64,000 nt of DNA from assembly GCA_037783415.1 (NCBI GenBank), contig JAZGTN010000029.1, positions 248,001 through 312,000 of the forward strand, in the 5' to 3' direction. Within the stretch, counting starts at the first letter, position 1. Each line of letters starts with the position of its first letter. Source of the stretch: Leptasterias polaris. Taxonomy: Eukaryota > Echinodermata > Asteroidea > Forcipulatida > Asteriidae. Position numbers and translations under genes: made by a program. Below are positions 34,665 to 46,800 of this stretch, piece by piece. A model generated the notes under the pieces. That model was not told where the DNA came from and did no database searches. It saw only the letters and a list, made by a program, of their open reading frames with translations.

Positions 34665-37600
34665 TCAGAGATTATCCTCATCGGAGCCTTGCTTGCTGGC
34701 GTGCGGTGATGAGGTCGCCGTTGCACTACAATCTCCCTGGTCCCTTACCTCCCTCTCTGTTTCCAGCTGGTTGTCCTCCACTGGTATACGTGCGTCGTAG
34801 CGCGACTGCATGTATTTTCTGAGATGAATCTGTGGGAGAAATGAGAATCAATAATTGACTCCACAGTCTTTCCCGTCAAAAAATGAATGCCTCCAGCCCT
34901 CCCTAAAGAGGTGCTCCAAGGTCAAATTCAGTTTAGTGATGCACTTATTTTCCAACAGATAGAGTCCTTGAAAGTGGGCAAAACGTTACAAGTCTCTAAC
35001 CTCACATTAAATTGGTGTAAAAAGCCATTTTATTTGATAGCTCTTTCAGAGCGAAATTTTAAAGATGACGTCATTGGACAGCAAAAAAACAAATAGGTCT
35101 GGACATTCAAGAGAGGAATTTCTGGGCCAGTAAATCACTGGAAATTGTTTTTAACAAAATGATGATAAAGACAAGGAGCTGAATCGAAGATTCCAAAAGA
35201 TAATGGAGGAAGTTATGTCGCATAGTGGGAGATCAGGATTGTGTTGTTGTATTGACAATAAATATATCACATGCGCGGAAAGTAATAAAGAATAGAAAGA
35301 ATAGAAAGTATAGAAGGCATTGATAAGAAGGCCCTGGAATTCAGAAAGGTCCCTCTCAACTCCCTGAGCCCCTTCCCCCAAAACAGCCAATCCTCAATGT
35401 AGTCCACCCCCTCCGGCCCTCCCCTCTTCAACTGACCTGGATATGAAGATTAACCTCATCACAGCGGCTGAGGTAAGGAAAGTTGCCACCTTTCTTGAGA
35501 TGGGCTCTCTTGGCATTGGGGTAACATTTATACGTCTCCTCTTTGACAACCTGCGAGATTGCACACTCGTCAAAAACCTGTGAAATAGACCATGATAATT
35601 GCCCATTATCTATTACGGCTTTTCCCCCTCAGTTATTTGTTTTATTATTGTGCTAAGCTCTACCAAATTTGGGCATCTGATCTTGAATACTTGTTTATAA
35701 TAACACTAATAATAATAATAGTGGCGTGTCGTGGCCGAACGGTTGTTAAGAACACTGGGCCCAAGCTCTGGTGTTTCTGATCAGCACAGTGCGGGTTCAA
35801 GTTCCAGTCGTGGCACTTGTGTCCTTCAGCAAGATACTTCACCACAATTGCTTTGTCATTTAGATAGGACATTAAGCCGTAGGTCCTGTGTACTAGGATT
35901 GGTAGTGCACTTAAAAGAACTCAGAACACTTATCTTAGAAGAGTAGGGGTTAACCCTGGTGTTTCTGGTTCACATAGCAAGCACCCTTGTTTACAGGTTT
36001 CCTCAGGCTTGCGAGCTACAGTGATTAAGTTCACTTATGAGGCATCTTTGGTTTCATTACAAGAAATATATAATAACAATTATAAAATCTGTTTGAAGTT
36101 CAACCAAACACTCACATCAATCAAGGTGATATCTAGACCATGAAGCTTCTGGGGTTCCACGTAGGCACTGATGCAGTTAAGAGTTAGTCTACTGGCAAGA
36201 TCAGACTGGTTTAAGGACTCAAGCTATCAAGAAATAAACAAAGATAAACTCAGAATTAACAAAAGAAGCTATGGTTTATGGTTTATACTGTGAACAGTGC
36301 TACAGGGGGGGGGGGGGCTGGTGGTTGTAAAGTAGGGTTAAGTCTCTGTAAAAAAAAAAAATCGCTGGTCATACAGTTTCGAAATCCTATAAAAAATTAA
36401 ATGACCAGGGGCGGGTTTCACAAAGCACTACGGCAATATTGACTACTCATCTTAAGATGAATCTTACTGCTTTGTGAAATCAGGCTAGGCCTTTTTTTGT
36501 ACATTTTTTTTAGCCCTTGCACACAATTCAAGAGAGGGCTGGAAAGTGGTTTATTCTATTCAATTTTATTCATTTTAACAACTTTGATATGAGCACATAT
36601 ATTAATAACAAGATGCAACTTGTTTTCATAACAGGTGTCAACATTTTTTTTATTTAATTTTTTATAAGGAACAGAGAGAGTTCTTTGATAGCTTGTTCAT
36701 TCTCTAAAACAACAGTTGTAGCTTAAAAAATAAATGCACCAATCGAATGGAATCGCCCAACGCACTGTTGGTTTGCATTTTGACAGCGACATACACAGTG
36801 GTGATGCAGTGTACATGTACACATATTGCAGATGGCTGTTGCGTGTATGGCTGTTGCGAGTGTAGGAGCTGCGCTCGCTCGTGCAGCTCGTCAGTGAATG
36901 AGAAGGTAACAACGTCGATGGCACCCTTTACTTTTGACCTCGTCCACTCCCCCAAATGCCAAATGGGGGAATGCCAAATGCCAAATGTTCTCACCCTTTC
37001 TACGATGAAGTCTATAGAGTCTGCAATGTCGATGTCATGTTGCTCTCGACTGAAGTTATTCAGCACCATCCTCTTTAGGAGGAATCCTGGGATCATCCAG
37101 TACCTACAAAGTACAAAATAAAGCATGGTCACAAACACTGGGCGCTGTCACTTAACCTTCAGTGGCATCCTAAGAACCTACGCACACACCCAGCTCTGTG
37201 TTGCAGTCACTGTGTGGACATTCCTTTGTTCTATAGACTTAAGGAAAATCCCATTCCTCAACACTGTAAATAACACTGTGTGGACGTGTGTTAGTCCACA
37301 TAGTGTTTCATGCATTTTTATATGCAATTAGTTTAGTTTTTGATAAAATGAAACGATCACAATTTGGGGATTCCACTACAGGAGGGTTATACTTCCTCTG
37401 GATGTTACCTCAATTTGTACCTTATTACATATTCATTACCTTATTACATAACAACAATTATAATTGTTGTTATTTAATGCATTTTCAAGTTTTGTGTACA
37501 GATGGAAATAAACGAAACAAACACAAACAAGCACACAAACAAACAAACGAGCACGTAGGCAAAGATACCAATGGAGTAAGGGTTTGAACCTACGTCTGAG

Positions 37601-40115
37601 CTGAGCCAGATTGCTGGAAGACTTCAGTATCTACAAACGTATTACAGAGGATGAGAGAGCAGACCCGAGGACTCCTGTACGTGTACTCAGCAAACTTCTG
37701 GGCAAGGAAGCCGCCGAGAGACGATCCAAAAATGTGAACCTGTGGTTTTGAGCAAGAGAGTTACATTGTTTGATTTAACACATAGATCAGGGGTGAGATT
37801 GGACAAATTAAATGTAACACCTCCTGAAAAATGGTTTGCAAGCAAAGATTCCCCCTTATTCTAAACAGAAGGGGCCCACCTTTTTTTCCGAATTTTTCCG
37901 AACCTTGCCTCAAGCTACGACTCGGATCTTGGAAAAACCCTGGAAAATGCAAACTGCTCAAAAATTGATGACGAAGACCAAGCCAAAGACATAGACAAAG
38001 CCGACAATTGGAAAAGGCCCCTTGTATCATTTTAAGGTGTTTTGTACTGGGCCCAATTCATAGAGCTGCTTAACGGCTGATTCTATGCTTATGAACGAGT
38101 TTCTATTTCATAGCGCTGCTAACCGTAAGCACACGAAAAGGCATGCTAACCTTCCGGTGCTGACTGCACGAAAATGAATGACGTAACAATGCAAAACCAT
38201 TGTGAACGCACAAGATGGCCGCCTTATTTTCTTGCTAACCTGTGAAATATGTTATGCTTTAAGCAAATTTTTCTGCTACAGTTAGCACGAAAATTTGCTT
38301 ACCGTTAAGCAGCTCTATGAAATTGGGCCCTGGTTGCTGCTGCACGTGGCCTCTAGGAAGTTGGAATCAGGTGCGTCACATATGACAGAAACGGACCGTT
38401 ACAAATGTACACTATGGTCGTATCCAAATTGGCGGCTACAGCTATGGCTATGACTGTTGCTAAGGACATCCTATACTTGAAAATCTAGCCATAGCCATAG
38501 CCGCAACTGAAGCCGCTTATTCGGACCCAGCCTATTACTATTACTCCAATACTTACCATATCCAATTGCAGGTGATCCAACAGCTTACGAAAACTAATGC
38601 AAAAGTCTTCTATCGTCCAGTGGACAGGGTATTCCAGCTGGTCAGAGACATGGTTTAAAACAAGATCCAAACATTATGAATTCGTCATGCCCTTTTTTAC
38701 AGCAAGAAGTGCTTTAAAATATGTCCAGCTGACCGTCTGTGAGAGCCACATTTGCTTTGAGCTTGCATTGTCAATGATGGGAAAAAACATACAGAAATTC
38801 CTGCAAAGTTCAAGCATGACAACCCTAATAGTGTCAATACGTTGTGTAATAAGATTTAATAGTAATATTTGACTAGAGTGGAGACTTGAACCGGTGACTT
38901 CCGGATTAACGTGCCAACGCTCTACCCACTGAACTATCTAGCCCTGATGTTGGCGGTCTCCCTATTTTGTCAATATCTTTATTCGAGGGTGCCAGTCAGA
39001 AGCCAAAAAGGCCCAGGCTTCAGACTTCAGCTTCCTCCATCAGGTATAAATCATGAACATATTTTGTAATAAAACTTTTCAAAATGGCAGAGGACCTTTC
39101 TACCCTGGAATCCGTCACATTGTATGTCCAACCTAGGCTAGGCAAAGTCGTGTTAATTAATATATCTCTATGCCAAAAAACCTAAAAGGACTGAGAAATT
39201 TCAAATCCTACTTACTGAGATGACGCGATAGCCCTTGGCAGAGAGACCCAGCATCTGTCTGTAGTAGATGTCTGCTGTACCACTGACTGGGGGGAAGAAT
39301 ACTAGAGGGCACTTAATGGAGCGAGATCCAGCATCATAGACAGTCCAGTATTTGCTGTCATCTTCGTCAACAGCAACCTAGGAAATTGCAAAAAATAAAA
39401 AAGAGGAAATGACAAAGAATATCAAACTCTGTACTATGTTATTCAGTTTTCTACGGCAATATTTTATTTAAAAATGAGGAAATCAGCTGGCCAGCTCAAA
39501 GTTGCAAGCCTGAGTAATTGGTAAAAGCCTGGAATTTCATATTCAAGAGGGCAAGGCCACTTTTTCAATTTGCAAAGGGCACTTCCATTAGAACTATGAG
39601 AAACTTTTGGAGGGGCACCACGGGCCAACTCAAGGGCTTAATTTCACAGAGTTGCTTTTGAAGTGGTCTTGGTTCAAGACGCTCCTGTTGTTTATTATCT
39701 TGAAAGCTCTCCACTACAGGGCGCTATCAACCACGAACCGCTATCACCCCGAGAACAGCCACGAGCCCATGATAGCGATCTATGGGGAGAGCGCGCCCTC
39801 TTGTGGCGATGGATCGTGGGAAGATATTAATAACAGGAGAGTCTTGAGCCAAGACTACTTTTGAAGCCGAAAACAGTGCTTGCATATGGTCAGCTAAGTA
39901 ATAAGCATTTGTAGGAAACCGTCACAAAAAGTTCAATAGTGTTTTGGGTGGTAAGCAAAATTATATTATGTTTTGCTGAATTTTGTGCTAAAAGGCAAAC
40001 TATATCTTGATGAGGAGTATAATTTGACAAACCATTTTCATAAATTTACCTTTCTGAGTGAGACTGTACTTCTGAAGCTGAGGTACTCCTGTGAGCGAGC
40101 CAGTACTGAGGCCAT
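34665..40115 (-). CDS. SPG21: SPG21, maspardin (ACP33)
   Basis: Eight minus-strand coding exons join in phase to 325 residues (human 308): 40115-40050, 39377-39216, 38637-38557, 37739-37594, 37103-36995, 36223-36116, 35577-35437, 34829-34665. Maspardin is a non-catalytic alpha/beta-hydrolase-like protein of the endosomal/trans-Golgi system that binds CD4 and is mutated in Mast syndrome. Diagnostic segments are [70 protein letters not shown] (GxSxG-like at 108-112), ASRLTLN, and [20 protein letters not shown]. The C-terminal tail after IHLRKYM is longer and acidic compared with vertebrates. A 5' UTR exon is likely: acceptor at about 40184 and donor ATAAAG|GTAAGT at 41596. Several MITEs and SINEs lie in the introns. 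Confidence 0.97.
35718..36070 (+). mobile_element. tRNA-derived SINE (family A), fills most of SPG21 intron 6
   Basis: The head ggcgtgtcgtggccgaacgg, then a variable-arm-like block and B-box-like GGGTTCAAGTTCCAG at about 35791-35805, and a body of about 250 bp ending in aagaaatatataataa. The intron between exon 6 and exon 7 is 538 bp, so the SINE makes up about two-thirds of it. It is the plus-strand counterpart of 12735-13082. Confidence 0.85.
36410..36490. mobile_element. Short TIR element, SPG21 intron 5
   Basis: The segment gggtttcacaaagca is answered by the inverted tgctttgtgaaatcagg within about 80 bp, with an inner palindrome tcatcttaagatga. It is a very short hairpin element, non-coding. 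Confidence 0.55.
38046..38332. mobile_element. MITE with gggcccaattt ends, SPG21 intron 3
   Basis: The left end gggcccaattcatagagctg and right end cagctctatgaaattgggcc are inverted repeats that extend through gcttaacgg / ccgttaagc. It is a longer relative of 7752-7943. No coding capacity. Confidence 0.85.
38405..38530. mobile_element. Palindromic MITE (gtgtccgaa family), SPG21 intron 3
   Basis: Inverted blocks ggcggctacagctatggcta and tagccatagccatagccgc, with ends tatccaaatt / ttattcggac. It lies about 75 bp from the preceding MITE and about 30 bp from exon 3. Confidence 0.7.
38865..39015 (-). mobile_element. tRNA-derived SINE fragment (family B), SPG21 intron 2
   Basis: The minus strand reads GATAGTTCAGTGGGTAGAGC, GGCACGTTAATCCGGAAG, CCGGTTCAAGTCTCC. 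The sequence on the other side (gatgttggcggtctccctat) matches the inverted copy at 13390-13530. Confidence 0.65.
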
Positions 40116-41596
40116 GACGAATACGGCTTAATCTGCACTTCATTCAAGCAGTTTCTGCTTCATGACTTCTTTCGACAAAAACTGCAATTTAAACAAAAGT
40201 AATGTACAACATTTTGTAATCACTTTATCTATACTCAGTCCAACATACAATTTGGAAAAGTACCTCTGGGTTAGTCTAGGGCTTGATACAGTACCTGATA
40301 CTGGTAGACAAGCATTTAAAGGTAGGGCCTTAAACTAAAAGGACTCCTCCCCAATTTGGGCCTTCGCAACGCTATACGTTTACAAAATGGTCATAGTTCA
40401 ACATTTTCTGGTCTTCAGCCAGTAATAACTTCAGTTTCCTTTGTACTACTCATCTAAAACTACCTCAACGCATTGTACATTCACAATACAAGTGCATCTT
40501 TATTGCCGAATTACATTTAAAAGCACACTCAACGCTTGAACCATTTGGTCGGATCAACAATTCTGTGAAAGGGGTGTTACAACTACAAGGCTTCCGGAAC
40601 ACACTGCGTTGTCTTTATTAGTGTGCTTTGCATGGTGAACAGCTGTGCCTGTGCAACGCGATGAAATGAGGCAAGGTATTTTGCTTCTACTAACTAGTTT
40701 CTAGAAGTACTTCCCAACTGTCTCCAGTCAGGGGACGACGATGAGAGTCACAATCATCCAGGTTTGCCCTCAAACTTTTTTAGCGACTGGCCAGCAGGAC
40801 CAGTTACTGAGTTAGCTTGTCATTTTCACTCATCCACCATCATCTTTTTACTTTAATTTTAGTCCATCTTTCAAATCAAATGAAATAGGGAAACTTTTCA
40901 ACATTGAACTAGCCAGCCAAACAACATGGAGTGAGTTTTGACTGGTCCTCGCATGTTTTAACTGGCATTTGGCAAGTGGTCCACTGTACTGTCATGGAGG
41001 TTCCTACCTCCATGGTACTGTTCAAAAGAATGGGAGAATGTTGTCACTGCGACTACCCCGCCCCCAAACTTCTGATGATCATGGAGTGATGGACTTGTCT
41101 ATGCAGCCAAAATAGTCATAATGCCTTCCTGGATGTTTAAATTTTAATATTAATAACAAAAATGATAGAGTGTTACAAAAATAAATTATCCAGACTATTA
41201 GAAAATGATATAAGGCACGTGGCTTTAAGCCTCTGTATTTTTCCCCCCAGAATGCTCAGCAGAATGTTCAGTCACACGATTTGATCATCGTGAATTGTGA
41301 ATTGAAAAAGTGTTTGATGAAACTTTTTCGGTGGGGAAATTTTTGTTTATGGCCCCGACAGTATGACATATTTTTGTACGTTGCAGAAATGCCTAAAATA
41401 CCACAACATTTTGCATTTACAAGTGCAACTAACCAGTTGTATCTAGGGACTGTTTACATCGCGCACAGAGAGGTAAAAGATTTGCCTCGATTTCAGGGAC
41501 GCCCTGAAACTGAATACAGGGCGTCCTACGATATTGTAAAGCACTTCTCAATGAATTACATTAATTAACACATACGAAAATAAAGTTTGCACTTAC

Positions 41597-41760
41597 CTTT
41601 ATAATGTAAACACACACCACCCCGCACCAGGCAGCTCAAATCACGAACTATGTTATTGTTAGTATTTCTTTTACTTAGTTGGGACGGAACCACCAGACGA
41701 ATAAAATGTCGAGAGAGAGAGCTGGAGAGACTGACTGTGTAAGGCCGTGTCCGAAACGGC
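41597..41760 (-). other. Candidate SPG21 first (5' UTR) exon and promoter
   Basis: The minus strand has a strong donor (ATAAAG|GTAAGTGC) with the exon ending at 41597. It matches the acceptor AAATTGCAG at about 40184 that leads into the start-codon exon. The 5' end cannot be read from sequence. A palindromic MITE begins at about 41742, so the promoter may be next to or partly within it. Confidence 0.45.
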
Positions 41761-41875
41761 GACTTCGGCTACAGCTACGGCTAGATCGCGCGCGTCTGCC
41801 TATTCTTTAACACTGACAGACGCGCTGATCTAGCCGTAGCTCTGTAGCCGAAGTCGCCGTTTCGGCTATGGTACC
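41742..41875. mobile_element. Palindromic MITE (gtgtccgaa family), best copy
   Basis: Left gtgtccgaaacggcgacttc then ggctacagctacggctagat; right atctagccgtagctctgtag then ccgaagtcgccgtttcgg. The arms pair nearly perfectly over about 45 bp, with a short middle containing cgcgcgtctg / cagacgcgc. It is much more GC-rich and CpG-rich than the flanks. Confidence 0.85.
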
Positions 41876-42479
41876 TCAAAACCGTTCATCTTGTTTTACG
41901 CATAAAACAACGGCAGGACGCCAGACTGCAGACGGCGTGATAGGAATTCATGTCGCTCAATATTGAATATTCTGTCGCATAAAGTCTCAGTTTGACTGCT
42001 GGTCATCAGAGGGCGCCATTACATTTGCGCTATTTAAGCATGGAGGTAGATAAGCCCGTCTTGAAAACCTATCAACAAATTTTTGCGGACGCAACTAAAA
42101 TTCTACATGAAAATACACTAAATACAAAATATAAGAAAAGTTAAATTACCCCCCCCCGAAAAAATAATATATATAAAATTAAAAAATTATGCAAATACAT
42201 ATAAACATACAGATTGACCAACAGGGTTTTCCAGGAATTGTACCAAAAGGTTGAGAACATACAATAACAAACAATTAACGGCGGTATCTCGTGGTATTTT
42301 ACATCGTCAAATTGTCTAAAAATTAGGTAATGGACGTTCGGTTCTGGGTTGTTGCTTGCAGACACTGCACCATATTATACCAGGGGGGTACGCCACCCCT
42401 CGTTATCTTTTATTTAGTTATTCATTTGCTTATTGATTCATTCAATCCCAGGCTTTAAAACACATTACAATACACTTAG

Positions 42480-42890
42480 ACAGAAGCTTCAAAATAATAA
42501 TCAGACCAATATTTACGAAAACAGAAGAATAATATTATTTGCAAACACAACAGTTAATTAAACAGCATAGGGATTGCCCAAAAGCGAACTAAATCATGCA
42601 CTTTCGACTTTAAAAAAAGAGCATTCCCGTGAAAAAGAAAAACGCAATAAAACATCAAAAACCACAAAACGATTATGTAAACTCTTGTAACAATCAGACC
42701 AATATTTACGAAAACAGAAGAATAATAATAAGTGGAAACACAAACATTAATTTGAACATCATATGGATTGCCCAAAAGCGAACTAAATCATGCAGTATCC
42801 TTAAAAAGCATTCCCCGTGAAAAAACATTAGAATATAGAATGAAACATCAAAAACCACAAAATGATTACACACTCTTAAAAACATTCGAC
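42480..42890. repeat. Tandem duplication, two ~200-bp copies
   Basis: The segment starting atcagaccaatatttacgaa at about 42500 recurs at about 42695. Both copies continue through attgcccaaaagcgaactaa and gaaaaacatcaaaaaccaca-like sequence with scattered changes. Non-coding; it lies between SPG21 and the FMO 3' end. Confidence 0.85.
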
Positions 42891-43000
42891 CATGCATAAT
42901 GAGGTGCACTTTTCAGGAGCACTCCTGTTTGGCACTGCCAGCTGTATAATTACCACGGTTTGAAATTTGTGCCTTTCATCAACTTAGCCATGGGCATCAA

Positions 43001-43473
43001 TTGGTGCACCACACTAAATAGACCAATGCGCCAAGCTACTAAATGTGTAGGCCCTCAAAATCGTTTGAATTATAACGTTTTGGGGGTCATGAAATTAATA
43101 GATTATGTAAACATAAGAATCTATCACAACCTGGGGGTTCTGTGCTTCAACTTTTGAGGAGACTTGATCAATTTAGGCGCTAAAGTTGGCCCTATTTGAC
43201 CTGGGAAGTGGAGAAGTGCTTCACGAAAACTGGCAGCAAGTCGGTTTTTTTGAAAAAGCACATTTCCGGGTTTTTTTCTCTGGGGTATAGTTAGCAAAAA
43301 TTCCAAACGGCTGACGCCAAAAATAGAAAAGGATTCTGAAGTTCAGTCGTCCGAAAATATGTTTTATTGGTTTTCAACAGGCTGAGAGACTTACACGATT
43401 TTTTGATTTTTGTTTGAATATTTATCATTTAGCATTGGTTCCTATGGGAGTTTATTTAGTGTGGTGCACCCCA
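43001..43473. mobile_element. MITE with ggtgcaccacactaaat TIRs
   Basis: GGTGCACCACACTAAAT at 43003-43019 is matched exactly, inverted, at 43454-43470. The 0.47-kb interior has no ORF of note. It lies about 400 bp downstream of the FMO stop codon. Confidence 0.85.
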
Positions 43474-43867
43474 ATACGTCACATTCACAGTACAGAGCGC
43501 CATAAGAGTTTGATCTTTGCAATGTTGATTTTCAGGGTAATATTATATTAAAATGATTTACAACGTACGTGGAAATGTAACTTTTGGAGCTAATCAGAGT
43601 TTACAAGTTTAAAAGTGTATGAAATAAAATAATCTTCTTGTTGAAAAAATGAATTTCATTTTCGAAAATTAACAGAATGTTGTAGTTCTACCACGCGACA
43701 TAACACTGGTGGGGACAGTACTATGAGAAATTCAAATTGAGCATAAGGTGTATCACTTACCAGACATTATTCAAATTTCTCAAATGGCTAATTACCCAAT
43801 TTCAAAAGGACTTATACTCTGTACTTTAGACCTAAGACAGTCTGTACCTTAGACATCTAAGAGCTTA

Positions 43868-46800
43868 TTAGTTGCAAACCATAAGCATGCCTATTACAGC
43901 TGCCAGCACAGCTATGCCCAAACAGAAGAAAAGCGTTGGGAAACCATTTTTGGTTTGATCTGAAGGTACGATTCTCGTCTTCATAGGCTCAAGGACCCTG
44001 TCCCAAACAGTAGCAATTGCCCCCCGTGCACCGGTCCACTTTCCAGGGCCCACCAGGCGGTACTGATACGGTACGAACGGACCGAAAACACATCGGAGGC
44101 ACAGCTCTGGATCTGTGAAAAACAGCTTTAAGAAATTTGGCTTGGCGCCAATTTCAGAAGCAATTTTGTCCAAGTAATCTAGCTGAGTGACATGACGGCG
44201 ATTATGTACGAACATTGCCGCCATTTCTTCATCCGCCATTTTTACTTCTGCTGACATTTCTGACTGTGACGGGAGCTTTGCTAATCCTTTGAAAATCCTT
44301 GCCGCCCAACGAGCCTGCAGCTCGGCGCATGGAACTAATGAGCCGATGGGTTTGACGTCACCGTTGACTGACAGCGTGCTGTGCTTCAGGCCCAAAGGAA
44401 AGACGAGCTTGTACAAGGGGACGTGTTGATCCAAAACCTGCAGTGCAGGGCAATTGGTCTCGAACGGGAATTTGAAGAGATAACCGGTAGCAAAGATAAC
44501 AAAATCAATGTCGTCCTCGTGCGAACCATCTTCAAATTCTACTCCTGTCTTGTTGAACCTCGCCAGGTTCCCTTTGACGATGACAGAACCATTCATGATG
44601 CAACCTGGTATGTCTTCATTCAGCAGGAGCTCACTATTAAAGGGTCCAAATGAAGGTGTCAATGGCTTGGAAATCATGCCGTACCGCTCCTCCAACGATT
44701 TCGTAAAAGAGCTCAAGACGATACTCGCGGGACGCAGGAAACGTCTTCGCAGCATCACTAACTCAACCGGATACCCATTGGGTCCTCGACGAGATACTAA
44801 CCATGTACCGTGTCTTGCGCTCAAGAAAACCTAAAGAAGAGGTAAAGGTTTTTCGGGTTATTTGTTGGAGAAAAACTCCCGTGAGGAAAACGATAAAGGC
44901 AGAATGTTCATTATGCCAAAGTCATTATAAATATATTATTAGCTCCAGCGGTTTGGAGCTGTTGATTTGTCTAAACATTAAGTTAGGGATATACGTGAAT
45001 CCACCAAAGCTAAGGTTTTACTTTTTTTTGAACTAATTTAAAATTAAAGGTGGGTGCATAGATTGATTTTTGTCAACGTAATGCTGATTTAAGGGCAAAG
45101 TTATAAAGAAATGGTACAATAAAAAATCACATGTGAAAGTTTCAGCTGAAGAAAAAAATCACAAGAACGTCAAATCCATCCACGTTTAGCGAGGTGACAG
45201 CGGGTACCAACCGCATCTCTGACCCCAGCATTTTCGAACGAACACCAGCCCTCAGAATTCTGAGAAACGATTCATGCATGGATTGTTTCTCAGTTTGGGG
45301 TGAAAACGGTATCCAAACTTATTATTTGAAGGAAATCCTTTTCAAAATAGTTTATACTATCAACAGCTACAGTGCTTCACACCAAGTACATTTTTATGGT
45401 CATTAATGTTTGGAGTATTTACCAATCTTTGACCCTATACCTTTAAATCTCATGTATTTAACATGTACAATCTCGGTTCAGACAGGCACTCCAGAGTCGT
45501 CCCGAATTAATTAGATAAGGTGAAACTCTCTACCAAAAATACATTTTGGTTTCAGACAGGCGAACATAACATAACATAACATTTACATTAGGTTCGGCTC
45601 ATGACAAGATCGACGTCTGAAACCAAGACGCTCCAGAGTCGTTCCGAACGACTCCAACAATCGATTTTTCGACTTCCAGCGCGTCCATCCTGTTAAAGAC
45701 GTCAAATTCTTCATGTTGTACTACTTAAAGGTAATCTACAGGATTGGTTTTAGCTAATGAAACAATTGCTGGCAGTGTTAGCACTTTATTTAATTCATCA
45801 TATACATAAAAAAACAAACCTGTTGAAGTTTGAGATCAATCGGCCATCTGGTTCAGGAGAAAATAGTGAAAAACCGATAACATTTTCCCCTAAATTCGTG
45901 TGAATGTCCATGCATGGTCTAGGCTTGCACATTTCCCCTGAGAGATTTTTGAATATCGCCCTCAGGCGTTTGGAACCTGAAATCGACGACTATTATATGA
46001 AAGATAGCGATTGTGTCGCGGAAACAGTCGTTGGTACAGTCGTTTCTAATCAGGCTTCGGAGAGTGGCCGTTTGTGGTTGATTCTTTGGAAAGGTCACCG
46101 AAGGGCCAATCTTTGATACGATCGATACAATCATAACGCGCGAAACAGCAGCCTAGCTGGGTATGTGGGTGTGTGCGTGTTACTGCTAGAGCTGCATACT
46201 GTATGCAAAAGAGTGACAGGGTAAATCAAGGGAAATTCTAACCATGGAGGTGTTCTAACTTATTTCTGTTTCATATTATCCACGGCGCACATCATAACCA
46301 CGCGATCGTCGAACTACAGTGGTCCTCCCACCAGAATATGTGGAATTTCCTCCTCAATATTTGTTTAGTTTTCCTTGAAAATGTCCATAGTTCGTTTCCT
46401 TTCCTTACAAATGATGCCATAACTTATAAGAGAAGGGCCATGTCACATGGGGCAATTTACAGGCAACCAGCTCCAGGCAATATCTCCCGTATAAGAAAAC
46501 TCATTCACATTCCAGTTTTCTCATTATTTTCCAGGGGCTGGCTAATTAATTAATTACTATAGTGGTTGCAATGAATGGGAGAACGGCTCTTACCCTTTTC
46601 ATACAGATAAAATATATTAAAATAACCAACGTGATCCCCTCCCCCCCCCCCCCCCCCCGTCCTGTTAGTGTTAGGGCTACAAACATCTTGATTTTAAGAA
46701 AAGAAGAAACTGGGTCCCCAACTTTATGACTCCTGGAATTATCTAAATTCCTCTTTTTCTATATTAACAAAAAGCGTATAAACTTCCGTGCCTTATTATG

